A stretch of 64,000 nucleotides of DNA from JAJDXO01 sp965207535 (lineage in GTDB: Bacteria; Pseudomonadota; Alphaproteobacteria; Rhodospirillales; UBA2165), in the NCBI GenBank assembly GCA_965207535.1, contig CBDBMR010000010.1, positions 1-64,000 of the forward strand, read 5' to 3'. This document shows positions 17,574 through 27,807 of the stretch, one piece after another. Position 1 is the first letter of the stretch; the number at the start of each line of letters is the position of its first letter. The notes beneath the pieces were generated by a model. That model was not told the DNA's origin, ran no database searches, and was given only the letters and a program-made list of their open reading frames with translations. The position numbers and the translations under genes were made by a program.

Positions 17574-18440
17574 TTGGCCCATAAGATTATCCTGGTTCCG
17601 CTTGATGGCGGGCCCTCCGGTGAGGCGGTGCTCGCCGTGGCCCATGGAATTGCCGGCCGCAATAACGCACACCTGGAAATTTTTCATGCACAGCCGGATT
17701 CGAAGGAAGCGGTACCGTTGCTCGGCGAGGGCATGTCCGGCGCCATGATCGAGGAGATGATGGAGCTTGCCGACCGGGACGCTGAAAGCCGGACGCAGAT
17801 CGCGTACCGCCACTATCAGGAATTTCGCGAGGCGCACGGTTTGGCCGAGGCAGCAAACGGGCCAAGGGACGAGATTTCCGTCAATTGGTCGACCGAAACC
17901 GGCCGCGAGGACGAACTTGTGGCCCGGCACGGCCGGCTGGCCGATCTGATCGTCATCGGCCGTCCCGACCGGGATGTCGAGCGGCCGTCCTTGATGACAT
18001 TGCACGCGGCAATCTTCGAGACCGGAAAACCGGTGCTGGTCGTCCCGCCCAATCCGCGGACCACGGCGCCGACCAATGTGGCGATCGCCTGGAACGGCAG
18101 TGCGGAGGCCTCCCGGGCCGTCGCCGGCGCAATGCCGGCCCTGCAAAAAGCGGCCAAGGTGACGATCACCACGGTGGAGACCGAAAAATCCGCGGGCCGA
18201 ATATCAGCCTCCGAACTGGTCCGATATCTGAGTTGGCACGGCGTTTCCAGCGAACAGCAGACGGTCTCGCCGGCCGGCCATTCGGTGGGCAAGGCGCTGC
18301 TGTTGCAGGCCGGCAAGGACGGCGTGGATTTGCTGGTAATGGGCGCCTACACCCATAGCCGGGTGATCCAGATCATCCTCGGCGGCGTGACCCGTCATGT
18401 CTTGTCCGAGGCTGAACTGCCGGTTTTGATGTCCCACTGA
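17574..18440 (+). CDS. universal stress protein, two tandem Usp domains
   Basis: This 288-residue cytoplasmic protein has an N-terminal Usp domain (MAHKIILVPLDGGPSGEAVL to ETGKPVLVVPPN) and a C-terminal one. The C-terminal domain carries the ATP-binding type pattern VMGAYTHSRVIQIILGGVTR (G-x2-G-x9-G region). Tandem Usp proteins usually respond to starvation or oxidative stress. The start is TTG at 17574 with a weak Shine-Dalgarno sequence. It lies 86 bases after the MITE-like element and 43 bases before the SDR gene, so the two may be co-transcribed. Confidence 0.85.
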   Translation: MAHKIILVPLDGGPSGEAVLAVAHGIAGRNNAHLEIFHAQPDSKEAVPLLGEGMSGAMIEEMMELADRDAESRTQIAYRHYQEFREAHGLAEAANGPRDEISVNWSTETGREDELVARHGRLADLIVIGRPDRDVERPSLMTLHAAIFETGKPVLVVPPNPRTTAPTNVAIAWNGSAEASRAVAGAMPALQKAAKVTITTVETEKSAGRISASELVRYLSWHGVSSEQQTVSPAGHSVGKALLLQAGKDGVDLLVMGAYTHSRVIQIILGGVTRHVLSEAELPVLMSH

Positions 18441-18483
18441 ACCGCGGCGCCGCCGCGGGTCCTGCCGCCTGACCGGGGAGCCC

Positions 18484-19224
18484 ATGGCCGAATTCGAGCA
18501 CACTGTCATCGTCACCGGCGCGAGCAGGGGAATCGGCCATGCGACGTCGATCTACTTCATGCGGCGGGGTTGGCGGATCATCACCTGCTCCAGGGATGAT
18601 GTCCCCGCCGAGTGCGGCCGGGACCCCCGGTGGACCTGTCACATTCCGACCGATCTCTCGGATCCCGAGAGCGTCCGGCGGATGATTGAACGCGCCAATG
18701 AAGAGCTCGGAGACGATGCCTTGCACGCCCTGGTCAACAATGCGGGCATGTCGCCGAAGACGCCCTACAAGGAGCGGCTCGGGGTACTGAACGGCGACAT
18801 CGAAGCATGGCGTGAGGTGTTCGATATCAACTTCTTCGCGCCTCTGGAACTGGGCCGCGGCTTTGCTTCGGCCCTCAGAAAGGGCAGGGGGGCGATCGTC
18901 AACATCACCTCCATCGCCGGTCACAAGATCCATCCCTTTGCCGGCTCCGCCTATTCATCCTCGAAGGCCGCGCTCTCCGCGCTCACCCGTGAAATGGCCA
19001 ATGAATTTGCTTCGCTCGGCGTGCGGGTCAACGCCGTTTGCCCGGGTGAAATCGAAACCGACATGATCCAGCCCGAATACGAAATGCTCATCCCCCGAAT
19101 TCCGCTGGAGCGGATGGGCACCACCGAGGACGTGGCCAAGGCGATCTTTTATCTCGCGACCGATGAGTCGTCCTACGTCACCGGCACCGAAATCTGGGTC
19201 ACCGGCGGCCAGCATATGTTCTAG
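18484..19224 (+). CDS. SDR-family oxidoreductase (FabG-like)
   Basis: This 246-residue classical short-chain dehydrogenase has the cofactor loop VTGASRGIGHATSIYF, the NNAG motif in ALVNNAGMSPKTPYKERLGV, and the catalytic Ser-Tyr-Lys in VNITSIAGHKIHPFAGSAYS with SSSKAALSALTREMANEF. The tail YVTGTEIWVTGGQHMF is typical. Arg residues after the first strand suggest NADP(H), as inference. The substrate is unknown. RBS-like GGGGAG precedes ATG 18484. A 141-base palindromic element starts six bases after the stop. Confidence 0.88.
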   Translation: MAEFEHTVIVTGASRGIGHATSIYFMRRGWRIITCSRDDVPAECGRDPRWTCHIPTDLSDPESVRRMIERANEELGDDALHALVNNAGMSPKTPYKERLGVLNGDIEAWREVFDINFFAPLELGRGFASALRKGRGAIVNITSIAGHKIHPFAGSAYSSSKAALSALTREMANEFASLGVRVNAVCPGEIETDMIQPEYEMLIPRIPLERMGTTEDVAKAIFYLATDESSYVTGTEIWVTGGQHMF

Positions 19225-19230
19225 CGCCTT

Positions 19231-19371
19231 CTAGAGCCGATCATGGTTTGTCGGAATCGCTTTGCGATGCCGACAATCCATGTGAATCGGCTCTACATTA
19301 TTGAAATAGATCGGATTCACATGTTTTGACGAAACCGCGCCGTGGTTCCGTCAAAACATGACCCGATCTAG
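19231..19371. repeat. 141-bp double-hairpin dispersed element, copy 1
   Basis: The element is bounded by CTAG at both ends and contains two long imperfect palindromes. Hairpin A (19233-19294) has arms GAGCCGAT/ATCGGCTC and the apex TCGCTTTGCGA. Hairpin B (19307-19370) has arms AGATCGG/CCGATCT with an inner stem GTTTTGACG/CGTCAAAAC. An almost identical copy of the same length occurs in opposite orientation at 30736-30876. It is non-coding and resembles a REP doublet (BIME-like) or a MITE. Here it follows the SDR stop. Confidence 0.85.
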
Positions 19372-19391
19372 CGCCAAATTCGGCGCGGCGA

Positions 19392-19934
19392 TTACCCTCG
19401 GGCCTTGAGGGAGGCCAGCCATCGCCTGCGTTTCTCCAGCCGTTCCAGGTCGTGGCCCAGCCACTCGGCGAGCAGGCCGCCATCGCCTTCGAGCCCCTCC
19501 GCCAGGTCTCCCAGACGGGCGAGTTCGGTTTCGCAGGCCTCGATCACCGTTTCGATCTGCCGGTCGCGCTCGTCGTCGGGCAGCAGGTGGATGAACCGGA
19601 ACTTCAACGCCAGGACGAGTTCGTTGAGGCTGGATGCCTCGGCGCGGACGTCGGCGGCGAGCAGGTTCGCCAACATCTCCCGCCCTTCGCCGGTCATTTG
19701 CAGGACCTGGTCCTGTCCCTCCTGAATTTCCTCGTCGGCCGGTTCGACCAGCCCCTCGTAGCGCAGCAGCTCGATGGATTCCCCCATCAGTTCCAGCGAC
19801 GGGCCGGTCACCCGGCTGACGAAATACCGGATCTCGCTCGCCAGATCGCCGTAGGCCTTCGGGCCATCGGAGAGAATGCCGAGAGCGCACAGGCGGACGG
19901 CTTCTTTCGGCGTCAGGGTGTTGTCGGCATACAC
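19392..19934 (-). CDS. PadR-like winged-helix regulator (putative)
   Basis: This 180-residue soluble protein begins with LTPKEAVRLCALGILSDGPK and AYGDLASEIRYFVSRVTGPS, consistent with a PadR-like winged helix. It continues with LEPADEEIQEG-type wing sequence and a C-terminal helical segment ending LERLEKRRRWLASLKARG, like the PadR dimerisation helices. The assignment rests on this layout, not on a diagnostic motif. It sits alone between the 141-bp element and hemA, with 83 bases to the hemA stop. Its target is unknown. Confidence 0.55.
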   Translation of the reverse strand: MYADNTLTPKEAVRLCALGILSDGPKAYGDLASEIRYFVSRVTGPSLELMGESIELLRYEGLVEPADEEIQEGQDQVLQMTGEGREMLANLLAADVRAEASSLNELVLALKFRFIHLLPDDERDRQIETVIEACETELARLGDLAEGLEGDGGLLAEWLGHDLERLEKRRRWLASLKARG

Positions 19935-20017
19935 GGCGGCGCGGTACTTCTACGGGACCCGGATATGCCGAAGACTAGCACATGGCGCGCCCGCGGCAGG
20001 AATGAAGAGCGGCCCGA

Positions 20018-21229
20018 TCAGGCCGCGGCCTTTATGCCGAGCCGGCTCCAAACGTCCTTCAGCGCCGCAACCAGCGCGTCCATATGAGCATCGGTGTGGA
20101 GTGGGGTCGGCGTGAACCGCAGCCGCTCGGTACCCCGTGGAACGGTCGGATAATTGATCGGCTGGACATAGATGCCATAGCGCTCCATCAGGTCGTCGCC
20201 GGCCTGCTTGCACAGCACCGGATCGCCCACCATGACCGGCACGATATGGCTGACCGAAGGCATCACCGGGATTCCGGCCGCGGTCAGCTTGTCTTTGAGG
20301 GTGGCGGCCCGCTCCTGGAGGCGTTCCCGGAGATCGTTGTGCGCCCTCACGTACTTCACGCTGGCGAGCGCGCCGGCGGCAACGCCCGGCGGAATGGCGG
20401 TCGAGAAAATGAACCCGTCGCCGTAGGAACGGACGAAATCGCACATGGCGGCGGAACCGGCTATGTAGCCGCCGATGACGCCGAAGGCCTTGGCGAGCGT
20501 ACCCTGGATGATGTCGATCCGGTCCATCAGGCCTTCACGCTCGGCGACGCCGCCGCCGCATTCGCCATACATGCCGACCGCGTGAACCTCGTCGATGAAG
20601 GTGAGGGCATCGTAATTGCCGCAGACGTCGAGAATGTCCTGGATGGGCGCGATATCGCCGTCCATGGAATAGACGGACTCGAACGCCACCAGTTTCGGCC
20701 GGCCGGGCTCGATGCTTTGCAGCTTGACCTCCAGATCGGCGACGTCGTTATGGGCGAAGATACGCTTGTCGGCGCGCGAGTGCTTGATGCCGGCGATCAT
20801 CGAATTGTGGTTGTGCGCGTCCGAGAGGATCACGCAGTCGGGCAGCATGGCGCCGATGGTGCTGAGCGTGGTGAGATTGGCCACGTAGCCCGAGGTGAAG
20901 ATCAGCGCCGCTTCCTTGCCGTGGAGGTCGGCCAGCTCCCGTTCCAGCAGCACATGATAATGGTTGGTGCCCGCGATGTTGCGGGTGCCGCCGGCGCCGG
21001 CGCCGCACTTGTCGATGGCGGCGTGCATGGCTTCCAGCACGGCCGGGCTCTGACCCATGCCGAGATAGTCGTTGGAGCACCAGACGGTCACGTCTTCGAT
21101 GCCGGGTCCGAGGTGACTGACCGCACCCGGGAAACCGCCCGCCTTGCGTTCGAGATCGGCGAACACGCGATAGCGGCCCTCGGTGCGAAGGTCGCCTAGC
21201 TTTTCCGCGAAAAACCGTTCGTAGTCCAT
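20018..21229 (-). CDS. hemA: 5-aminolevulinate synthase
   Basis: This 403-residue PLP enzyme condenses glycine and succinyl-CoA to 5-aminolevulinate, the C4 route into haem used by alphaproteobacteria. Evidence is RYRVFADLERKAGGFPGAV, WCSNDYLGMGQSPAVLEAMH, GAGAGGTRNIAGTNHYHVLL, FIDEVHAVGMYG (PLP Asp) and the Schiff-base Lys in IIQGTLAKAFGVIGGYIAGS. ATG 21229 gives the usual family start MDYERFF. An in-frame ATG at 21289 would add 20 residues and neither has a strong Shine-Dalgarno sequence. It is apparently monocistronic. Confidence 0.95.
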   Translation of the reverse strand: MDYERFFAEKLGDLRTEGRYRVFADLERKAGGFPGAVSHLGPGIEDVTVWCSNDYLGMGQSPAVLEAMHAAIDKCGAGAGGTRNIAGTNHYHVLLERELADLHGKEAALIFTSGYVANLTTLSTIGAMLPDCVILSDAHNHNSMIAGIKHSRADKRIFAHNDVADLEVKLQSIEPGRPKLVAFESVYSMDGDIAPIQDILDVCGNYDALTFIDEVHAVGMYGECGGGVAEREGLMDRIDIIQGTLAKAFGVIGGYIAGSAAMCDFVRSYGDGFIFSTAIPPGVAAGALASVKYVRAHNDLRERLQERAATLKDKLTAAGIPVMPSVSHIVPVMVGDPVLCKQAGDDLMERYGIYVQPINYPTVPRGTERLRFTPTPLHTDAHMDALVAALKDVWSRLGIKAAA

Positions 21230-21397
21230 TCGTTCGCTGAATCCCGATCCCCCGGGCTCCGCCTCTGTCGGCCGGGGGCCATCCTCCATAACCGCCGAAT
21301 TCGGCTATTCATCCCACATTGTACTTCCCGGCTCCACAATTAAAACGCCAATTTTCCCAGCGTTTTTAAGCTTCTGGCCGGTTTGCCCGAAAACCGC

Positions 21398-22783
21398 CTA
21401 GTCCCTCAGGCCCTCGCGCTCGACCATGGCCGATGTTTCGTCCAAGGCCTTTTCCACGATGCCGAATAACCGGTCGATATGATCTTCGTCAATCACCAGC
21501 GGCGGCGAAAAAGCCAGCGTGTCGCCGATACCGCGGGTAATCACGCCGCCGTCCTCGGCGTGACGCGCCGCGAATGCCGCGACCATGTGCGAGGCATCGA
21601 ACGGTTCGCCGGTCTCCTTGTTCTTGACGATCTCCAGGCCGCCGACCAAGCCCAACCCCCGGGCTTCGCCGATCAGCGGGTGTTCGCCCGCCCGGCGAAG
21701 CCGGGCCTGAAAATGCGGCGCAACCCGTTCCACATGGCTTGAGATTTCGATCTCGTCGTAAATCTTCAAGGTCTCAAGGGCAACGGCGCAGGAAACCGGG
21801 TGTCCGCCATAGGTGAAGCCGTGGCCGAACACGCCGATCTTCTCGCTCTCCTTGACCATCGCCTGATAAATCGGGTCCGAAATCATCAGCGCCGAGATGG
21901 GCAGATAGCCCGACGACAGCGCCTTGGCCATGGTCATCATGTCGGGTCGGAGGTCGAAGGTCTCGGTGCCGAAGCGTTTTCCCGTCCGGAAGAAGCCGCA
22001 GATGACCTCGTCGACGATGAACAGGATATCGTTGGCCTCGAGGATCGGCTGGATGCGCTCGAAGTACCCCTCGGGCGGCGGGATCACGCCGCCGGCGCCC
22101 ATCACCGGTTCGGCGATGAAGGCGGCGATGGTGTCCGCGCCTTCGCGTTCGATGAGGTCTTCGAGGTCACGGGCGCAGCGGTCCGAGAATTCCACCTCGG
22201 TTTCGCCGGGTTCGGCATACCGGTAGTGGTGCGGGCACGAGGTGTGCAGGAAGCGATCAATGGGCAGATCGAAATCCCGATGGTTGTTGGGCAGGCCGGT
22301 CAGGCTCGCGGTGGCGATGGTGACCCCGTGATAGGCCTTGGTCCTGGAGATTATCTTTTTCTTCTCGGGCCGGTCATGGGCGTTATTGAAGTACCAGGCG
22401 ACCTTGATGGCGGTGTCGTTGGCCTCGGAGCCGGAGTTGGCGAAAAACACCTTGGACATGGGCACCGGCGCGAGCTCCAGGAGTCTCTCGGCCAAATCGA
22501 TCCCCGGCTCGTGGGATTTGCCGGTGAAGGTGTGATAGAAGGGCAGCTTCGCCATCGCCCCGGCCGCGGCCTCGACGAGGCGCTCCTGCTGGAAACCCAG
22601 CGACGCGCACCACAGGCCCGCCAGCGCATCGATGTATTCCTTCCCCTGGTCATCGATCACCCGAACGCCGTCGCCCCGGCTCATGACCACCGGTCCAACG
22701 TCCTGATGGGTCCTGAGGTTGGTGTAGGGGTGGATCAGGGATGCGACATCCCGGGCGGCGGGTGAGTTGGCGCGGATGGTCAT
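21398..22783 (-). CDS. class III aminotransferase (omega-transaminase type)
   Basis: This 461-residue PLP enzyme has HPYTNLRTHQDVGPVVMSRG at the N-terminus, FANSGSEANDTAIKVAWYFN for phosphate binding, DEVICGFFRTGKRFGTETFD with the PLP Asp, and the Lys in MTMAKALSSGYLPISALMIS. The pattern fits beta-alanine/taurine/putrescine-pyruvate transaminases; the donor cannot be fixed. The ATG at 22783 is chosen over 22852 because GAGGGAG precedes it. It lies 109 bases downstream of the peptide ABC permease genes in the same direction and may process amines or peptides they import (inference). Confidence 0.88.
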   Translation of the reverse strand: MTIRANSPAARDVASLIHPYTNLRTHQDVGPVVMSRGDGVRVIDDQGKEYIDALAGLWCASLGFQQERLVEAAAGAMAKLPFYHTFTGKSHEPGIDLAERLLELAPVPMSKVFFANSGSEANDTAIKVAWYFNNAHDRPEKKKIISRTKAYHGVTIATASLTGLPNNHRDFDLPIDRFLHTSCPHHYRYAEPGETEVEFSDRCARDLEDLIEREGADTIAAFIAEPVMGAGGVIPPPEGYFERIQPILEANDILFIVDEVICGFFRTGKRFGTETFDLRPDMMTMAKALSSGYLPISALMISDPIYQAMVKESEKIGVFGHGFTYGGHPVSCAVALETLKIYDEIEISSHVERVAPHFQARLRRAGEHPLIGEARGLGLVGGLEIVKNKETGEPFDASHMVAAFAARHAEDGGVITRGIGDTLAFSPPLVIDEDHIDRLFGIVEKALDETSAMVEREGLRD

Positions 22784-22857
22784 GGAAATGCTCCCTCGGC
22801 AGGTAAACGAAACTCCGGACCGGAGCGTAGCGGGCAATGGCCGGCCCGGCAATCAAC

Positions 22858-22895
22858 GCCGCGCAGACCATGACCCTGGTGAGAAATGCGGGTCA
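22858..22895. repeat. solo copy of the TTCTCACCAGGG repeat arm
   Basis: The complement of this segment reads CCCGCATTTCTCACCAGGGT followed by CATGGTCTGCGCGG, matching the left arm of the element at 17161 over more than 30 bases. No second terminal repeat is seen nearby. The repeat begins exactly at the TGA stop of the dppC-like gene, as the other copy begins at the stop of the CDF gene. Confidence 0.75.
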
Positions 22896-23813
22896 CCGGC
22901 GCACCGCCCTTGGATCGAGGGCGTCCTGCAAACCGTCGCCGAGAAAATTGAACGCCAGCACGGTGAGCAGAATCAGAAAGCCCGGATAGAACGCCAGCAG
23001 CGGGGCCGTCGAGATCAGCGCCTGGGCGTTGGTGAGCAGATTTCCCCAGCTGGGGATCGGCGGCTGGATGCCGAGACCGAGGAAGCTCAATACGGATTCC
23101 AGCAGGATGATGTTGCCCACCGAGAGCGTGGTCGCGACGATGATCGGCGAAATCAGGTTGGGCAGGATGTGGACCCGCATGATCCGCCAGCTTCCCGCGC
23201 CCTGAACCCTGGCCGCCTGCACGTATTCGCGCTCGCGGATGCTCAGCGCCGCGCCGCGCACCAGGCGCGCCACCGTCGTCCAGCCGACCAGCGCGACGAT
23301 CAGGATGATGCGGTAGAGACTGATGTTCTCCGAATTGGCGATCGCCGCCGGAACGCCCAGCTTGTCGAGATCGATGGCCGCCAGAACGATAAGCAGCGGC
23401 AGCAGGGGGAGCGCGATGATGCCGTCGGTGAAACGCATCAGGAAAGCGTCGAACCGTCCGCCGAAATAACCGGCGACCAGTCCGATGAAGGTGCCGATCA
23501 CCGCCGCGGCGATTGCCGCGGTCAGGCCGACGAGCAGCGACACCTGGCCGCCTTCGAGCAGCCGGAGGAAGACGTCCCGGCCGAGCTCGTCGGTGCCGAG
23601 AAAGGCTTGCGCCGACGGCGGTGCCAGCCGGGAGAACAGATCGACCCGTTCGGAATCGGTCCCGAGCGCAAGCTCGAACAGGGGGGCGCTGAAGGCCAGC
23701 AGGCACAACAGCACCAGGACGAAGAAGCTCGCCACCGCCAGCCGGTGGCGGGCGAAGCGCCGCCACGCATGGCGTGCCGATGACGCGGGCGCGGCCGCGG
23801 CGGCGGCGGTCAT
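22893..23813 (-). CDS. peptide/nickel-type ABC transporter permease (DppC-like)
   Basis: This 306-residue inner-membrane permease opens with RHAWRRFARHRLAVASFFVL, the DppC-type N-terminal helix, then GTDELGRDVFLRLLEGGQVS. The EAA-type loop is LVRGAALSIREREYVQAARV QGAG. About six membrane helices are visible. Its start overlaps the dppB-like stop by four bases. It pairs with the DppB-like protein as the channel of the importer. The stop codon abuts a dispersed repeat. Confidence 0.9.
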   Translation of the reverse strand: MTAAAAAAPASSARHAWRRFARHRLAVASFFVLVLLCLLAFSAPLFELALGTDSERVDLFSRLAPPSAQAFLGTDELGRDVFLRLLEGGQVSLLVGLTAAIAAAVIGTFIGLVAGYFGGRFDAFLMRFTDGIIALPLLPLLIVLAAIDLDKLGVPAAIANSENISLYRIILIVALVGWTTVARLVRGAALSIREREYVQAARVQGAGSWRIMRVHILPNLISPIIVATTLSVGNIILLESVLSFLGLGIQPPIPSWGNLLTNAQALISTAPLLAFYPGFLILLTVLAFNFLGDGLQDALDPRAVRR

Positions 23814-24775
23814 GTGCCGTCTCCGGTGTACGAAATCCGCGGATCCAGCCAGGCATAGGCGAGATCGGCCACGAGGTTGCAGAACAGGGTCAGCGCGGTG
23901 GCGAACAGCAGCGTCACCAGGGCGAGATTGAAGTCGTTGCCCATGATCGCGTCGAAGATCAGCTTGCCCATGCCGGGGTAGGCGAAAATCGTTTCGATGA
24001 TCAGTGCGCCGGAGAACAGAAATCCGAAATCCAGCGCCAGAATGGTGACCACCGGGATCAGGGCGTTGCGCAGGGCATGCTTGAAGACCACCCGGCCTTC
24101 GCCGGCCCCCTTGGCCCGGGCGGTCCGGATATAGTCCTGCCGCAGGGTCTCGATCATCGAGGCGCGGACAAACCGGGTGTGGGAGCCGAAGCTGACGATG
24201 GTCAGGGTGAGGACGGGCAGGACCAGGAACCGCGCCTTGTCGAGGAAGCCGCCGCCGCCCACGGATTCGGTGCCGCTCGCCGGCAGCCAGCCGAGGGTGA
24301 CCGAGAACAGGGTGATCATCATCAGGGCGAGCCAGAAGGACGGAATGGAAATGGCGGCGAAGGCCAGGAGATTGATCGCGTAGTCCAGTTTCCGGTGCTG
24401 GTTCATCGCGGCGGCGATGCCCGACAGAAAGGCGATCCCTACGGCGAGCACGAAACTGATGCCGAGAAGCAGCACCGTGTTGCCGAGGGCGGGCAGCACG
24501 GCCTCCAGGACCGGCATGGCGAACAGCCTGGAGAAGCCCAGGTCGCCGGAGAGCGCCGCCGTCAGCCAGTTGAGGTAGCGTTCCGAGATCGGCAGGTCGA
24601 GGCCGTGAAGCTCGCGCAGCCGCGCCGCGTCCTCGGGCGTCAGCCGGGGGTCGGCGCTGATCATCAGGTCGATGGGGTCGCCCGGCATCAGGCCCATGAG
24701 CCAGAAAATGACCACCGACATGATGGCCAGAACGGCCACCGACTGCACCATCCGGTCCAGAAGATATCTGGTCAC
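23810..24775 (-). CDS. peptide/nickel-type ABC transporter permease (DppB-like)
   Basis: This 321-residue inner-membrane permease begins MTRYLLDRMVQSVAVLAIMS and continues GLMPGDPIDLMISADPRLTP, typical of DppB/OppB. The loop contacting the ATPase is MIETLRQDYIRTARAKGAGE, and PGMGKLIFDAIMGNDFNLAL is the conserved late segment. Six helices are apparent. It is the first gene after a 469-base repeat-filled gap that follows the ATPase genes, an unusual interruption for such an operon. Confidence 0.9.
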   Translation of the reverse strand: MTRYLLDRMVQSVAVLAIMSVVIFWLMGLMPGDPIDLMISADPRLTPEDAARLRELHGLDLPISERYLNWLTAALSGDLGFSRLFAMPVLEAVLPALGNTVLLLGISFVLAVGIAFLSGIAAAMNQHRKLDYAINLLAFAAISIPSFWLALMMITLFSVTLGWLPASGTESVGGGGFLDKARFLVLPVLTLTIVSFGSHTRFVRASMIETLRQDYIRTARAKGAGEGRVVFKHALRNALIPVVTILALDFGFLFSGALIIETIFAYPGMGKLIFDAIMGNDFNLALVTLLFATALTLFCNLVADLAYAWLDPRISYTGDGT

Positions 24776-25244
24776 GGCCTCAGGCTCCTCACGGAGCGTT
24801 CTGCGGGAACGGCATCAGGCGACGATAGGACATCCCCGGCCGAAACCGAAAGGGGAATCCCCCCGGGCGCGGGGGAATCCCACCCCCTCACCCTGACCCT
24901 CTCCCCCTGAAGAAGGGGGAGAGGGAACCCAATGCGGCAACGCGACGACTCCCTCTCCCTCCGGGAGAGGTCGGTCATTTCCCACAGGGAATTGACCAAG
25001 GTGAGGGTGTCATAAGACGTGCTGCGATCGGGCATGGCCCTGGATACCCCGGACTTGCGCCGAGGTATGACGAGTGGAGATACGACACAAACCAAGCCGT
25101 CATGCCCCGGCTTGTCCGGGGCATCCACGCTTTTGGGGGGCAGTGGTACACGTGGATGGCCGGGCCACTTTGCCGGCTGGCCCGGCAAAGCCGGTCCAGT
25201 GGGGCCCGGCCATGACGCTATGGCGGTGCACCATGTCAAACCCG
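24776..25244. repeat. 469-base non-coding gap packed with dispersed palindromes
   Basis: The gap separates the ATPase and permease genes of one transporter and has no credible gene. At 24883-24930 lies a hairpin repeat (CCCCCTCACCCTGACCCTCT, then a TCCCCCTGAAGAAGGGGGA stem) whose inverted copy is at 35332-35375. At 25098-25129 lies a GTCATGCCCCGGCTTGTCCG-type palindrome. At 25150-25215 a longer palindrome centres on the TTTGCCGGCTGGCCCGGCAAA stem. A last partial copy runs into the stop codon of the dppF-like gene. Confidence 0.8.
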
Positions 25245-26254
<1,010 letters not shown>

Positions 26255-26258
<4 letters not shown>

Positions 26259-27298
26259 GCCGGGCCCCCGTCCGGGCTCCCAACGAGGCTCCCATCCGGG
26301 CCGGGGCGGATGCAGGCCGCGAAGGTCCCCGCGCCGGCTTCCATCAATGGCGGTTCCGCCGGGAGGCAGTCGTCGGCGGCCCTGGGGCACCGGGGCGCGA
26401 ACCGGCATCCGCCCGGCAGCCGGGCGAGATCGGGCGGCGTTCCCAGGATCGTCGGCAGGTCGTGTCCGGGCGGCGTCAGCGACGGCAGGGTTTCCAGCAT
26501 GCCCTGGCTGTAGGGGTGCATGGGCCGGGCGAAAAACGCCGATGCCGGGGCGCGTTCCATGACCCGGCCCGCATAGAGGACGACCACGTCGTCGGCGAGG
26601 GCCGACACCACGCCCAGGTCGTGGCTGATGAACAGGACGGCCATGCCGTATTCCCGCTGCAGGCCGGTTATCAATTCGAGGATTTGCGCCTGGACGGTCG
26701 CGTCCAGCGCCGTCGTCGCCTCGTCGGCGATCAGGATGTCCGGTCCGCAGGCCAGCGCCATGGCGATGACCGCCCGCTGCCGCATGCCGCCCGACAATTG
26801 ATGGGGGTAGGCGAGCGCCCGGGCCGCGGGGTCGGGTATGCCCACCCGGCGCAGCATGCCGACGGCCCGGTCCCATGCCTCGCCCCTGGGAAGCCGCTGA
26901 TGGATCTGGAGGACCTCGGCGATCTGGTCGCCGATGCTGAAGACCGGATTGAGCGCCGTCATGGGCTCCTGGAATATCATCGCGATGCGGCTGCCCCGGA
27001 GGGGCCGCAGCTTCTCGGAAGGAAGGCTCAGCAGGTCCGTGCCCCGGTACATGGCCCGGCCCGCCGTGACCCGGCCGTTGGGCGGCAAGAGCCCCAGCAG
27101 CGCCAGCGCCGAAACCGACTTGCCGCTGCCGCTTTCGCCGACCATGCCGGTGGTCCTGCCGGCCGCGAGGCCGAAGGACACATCGTCGACGACGGTCAGC
27201 GGCCCGTCGTCGGTTTGGAACGCCACCGTCAATCCCTCGACGGAGAGAATGTCCGGTTGGGCGGTCTCGGCGGTCTCGGCAGCGGCGAGGGCACTCAT
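26255..27298 (-). CDS. peptide ABC transporter ATP-binding protein (DppD-like)
   Basis: This 347-residue partner ATPase has Walker A GESGSGKSVSALALLGLLPP, IFQEPMTALNPVFSIGDQIA, signature LSGGMRQRAVIAMALA, Walker B ILIADEATTALDATVQAQIL and H-loop FISHDLGVVSALADDVVVLY. The tail HPYSQGMLETLPSLTPPGHD and GGCRFAPRCPRAADDCLPAE are family-typical. The ATG at 27298 is preferred by domain position. An in-frame ATG at 27376 is possible, and neither has a good Shine-Dalgarno sequence. It heads dppD-dppF, followed after a gap by dppB-dppC. Confidence 0.9.
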
Positions 27299-27807
27299 GG
27301 GCGCATCATGGGAGTTGGAAATTGTTTCCAACGAAAATTTCGGATTCGGCCCGATCGTGTGGGCCGGTATAGGCATTTATGGGCATTAATGGACATTTGA
27401 TGACTTGGTTAAATTCCAATTCGGTGCCTTTGAGCGCATTTTTGTGCGCGGGAACCACAAGCAAATTCATGTGGCAAAATCATGTGGCGAAACCATGCGG
27501 CGGCGCCCGCGGACACTGCTCCCATAATCAATGTGTGCGATCAGCCGCCCTTCGCCACCCCCTCACCCGGCTTCGGGGGGAGAGGGTGCAAAATTACCAC
27601 AAAGCGCACAGAGATTACGGAGCGGATTTGAGTGCCGATCCTCCGTGTCCCCGGTGGTCGACCTGGCGAACATCCTGGATGCCCCAAATGGAGTACGTCA
27701 TGGCCGGTCGCCAAGCGTGGATGCCCGTGTCAAGCACGGGCATGACGACTGGTGTGTGCCCCAAATGGAATACGTCATGCCCCGGCCCGCGGCTCCGGTC
27801 ACTCCGT
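27299..27807. repeat. intergenic region with dispersed repeats upstream of dppD
   Basis: There is no gene here. The first 150 bases are AT-richer and probably hold the dppD promoter, though no clear hexamers were found. Then comes a CCCCCTCACCCGGCTTCGGG-type hairpin (about 27558-27590). Two copies of CCCCAAATGGARTACGTCAT follow (about 27680 and 27758), each leading into a GTCATG-type palindrome, including GCCCGTGTCAAGCACGGGC. The same consensus recurs near 49880. The convergent DoxX stop is at 27808. Confidence 0.7.
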
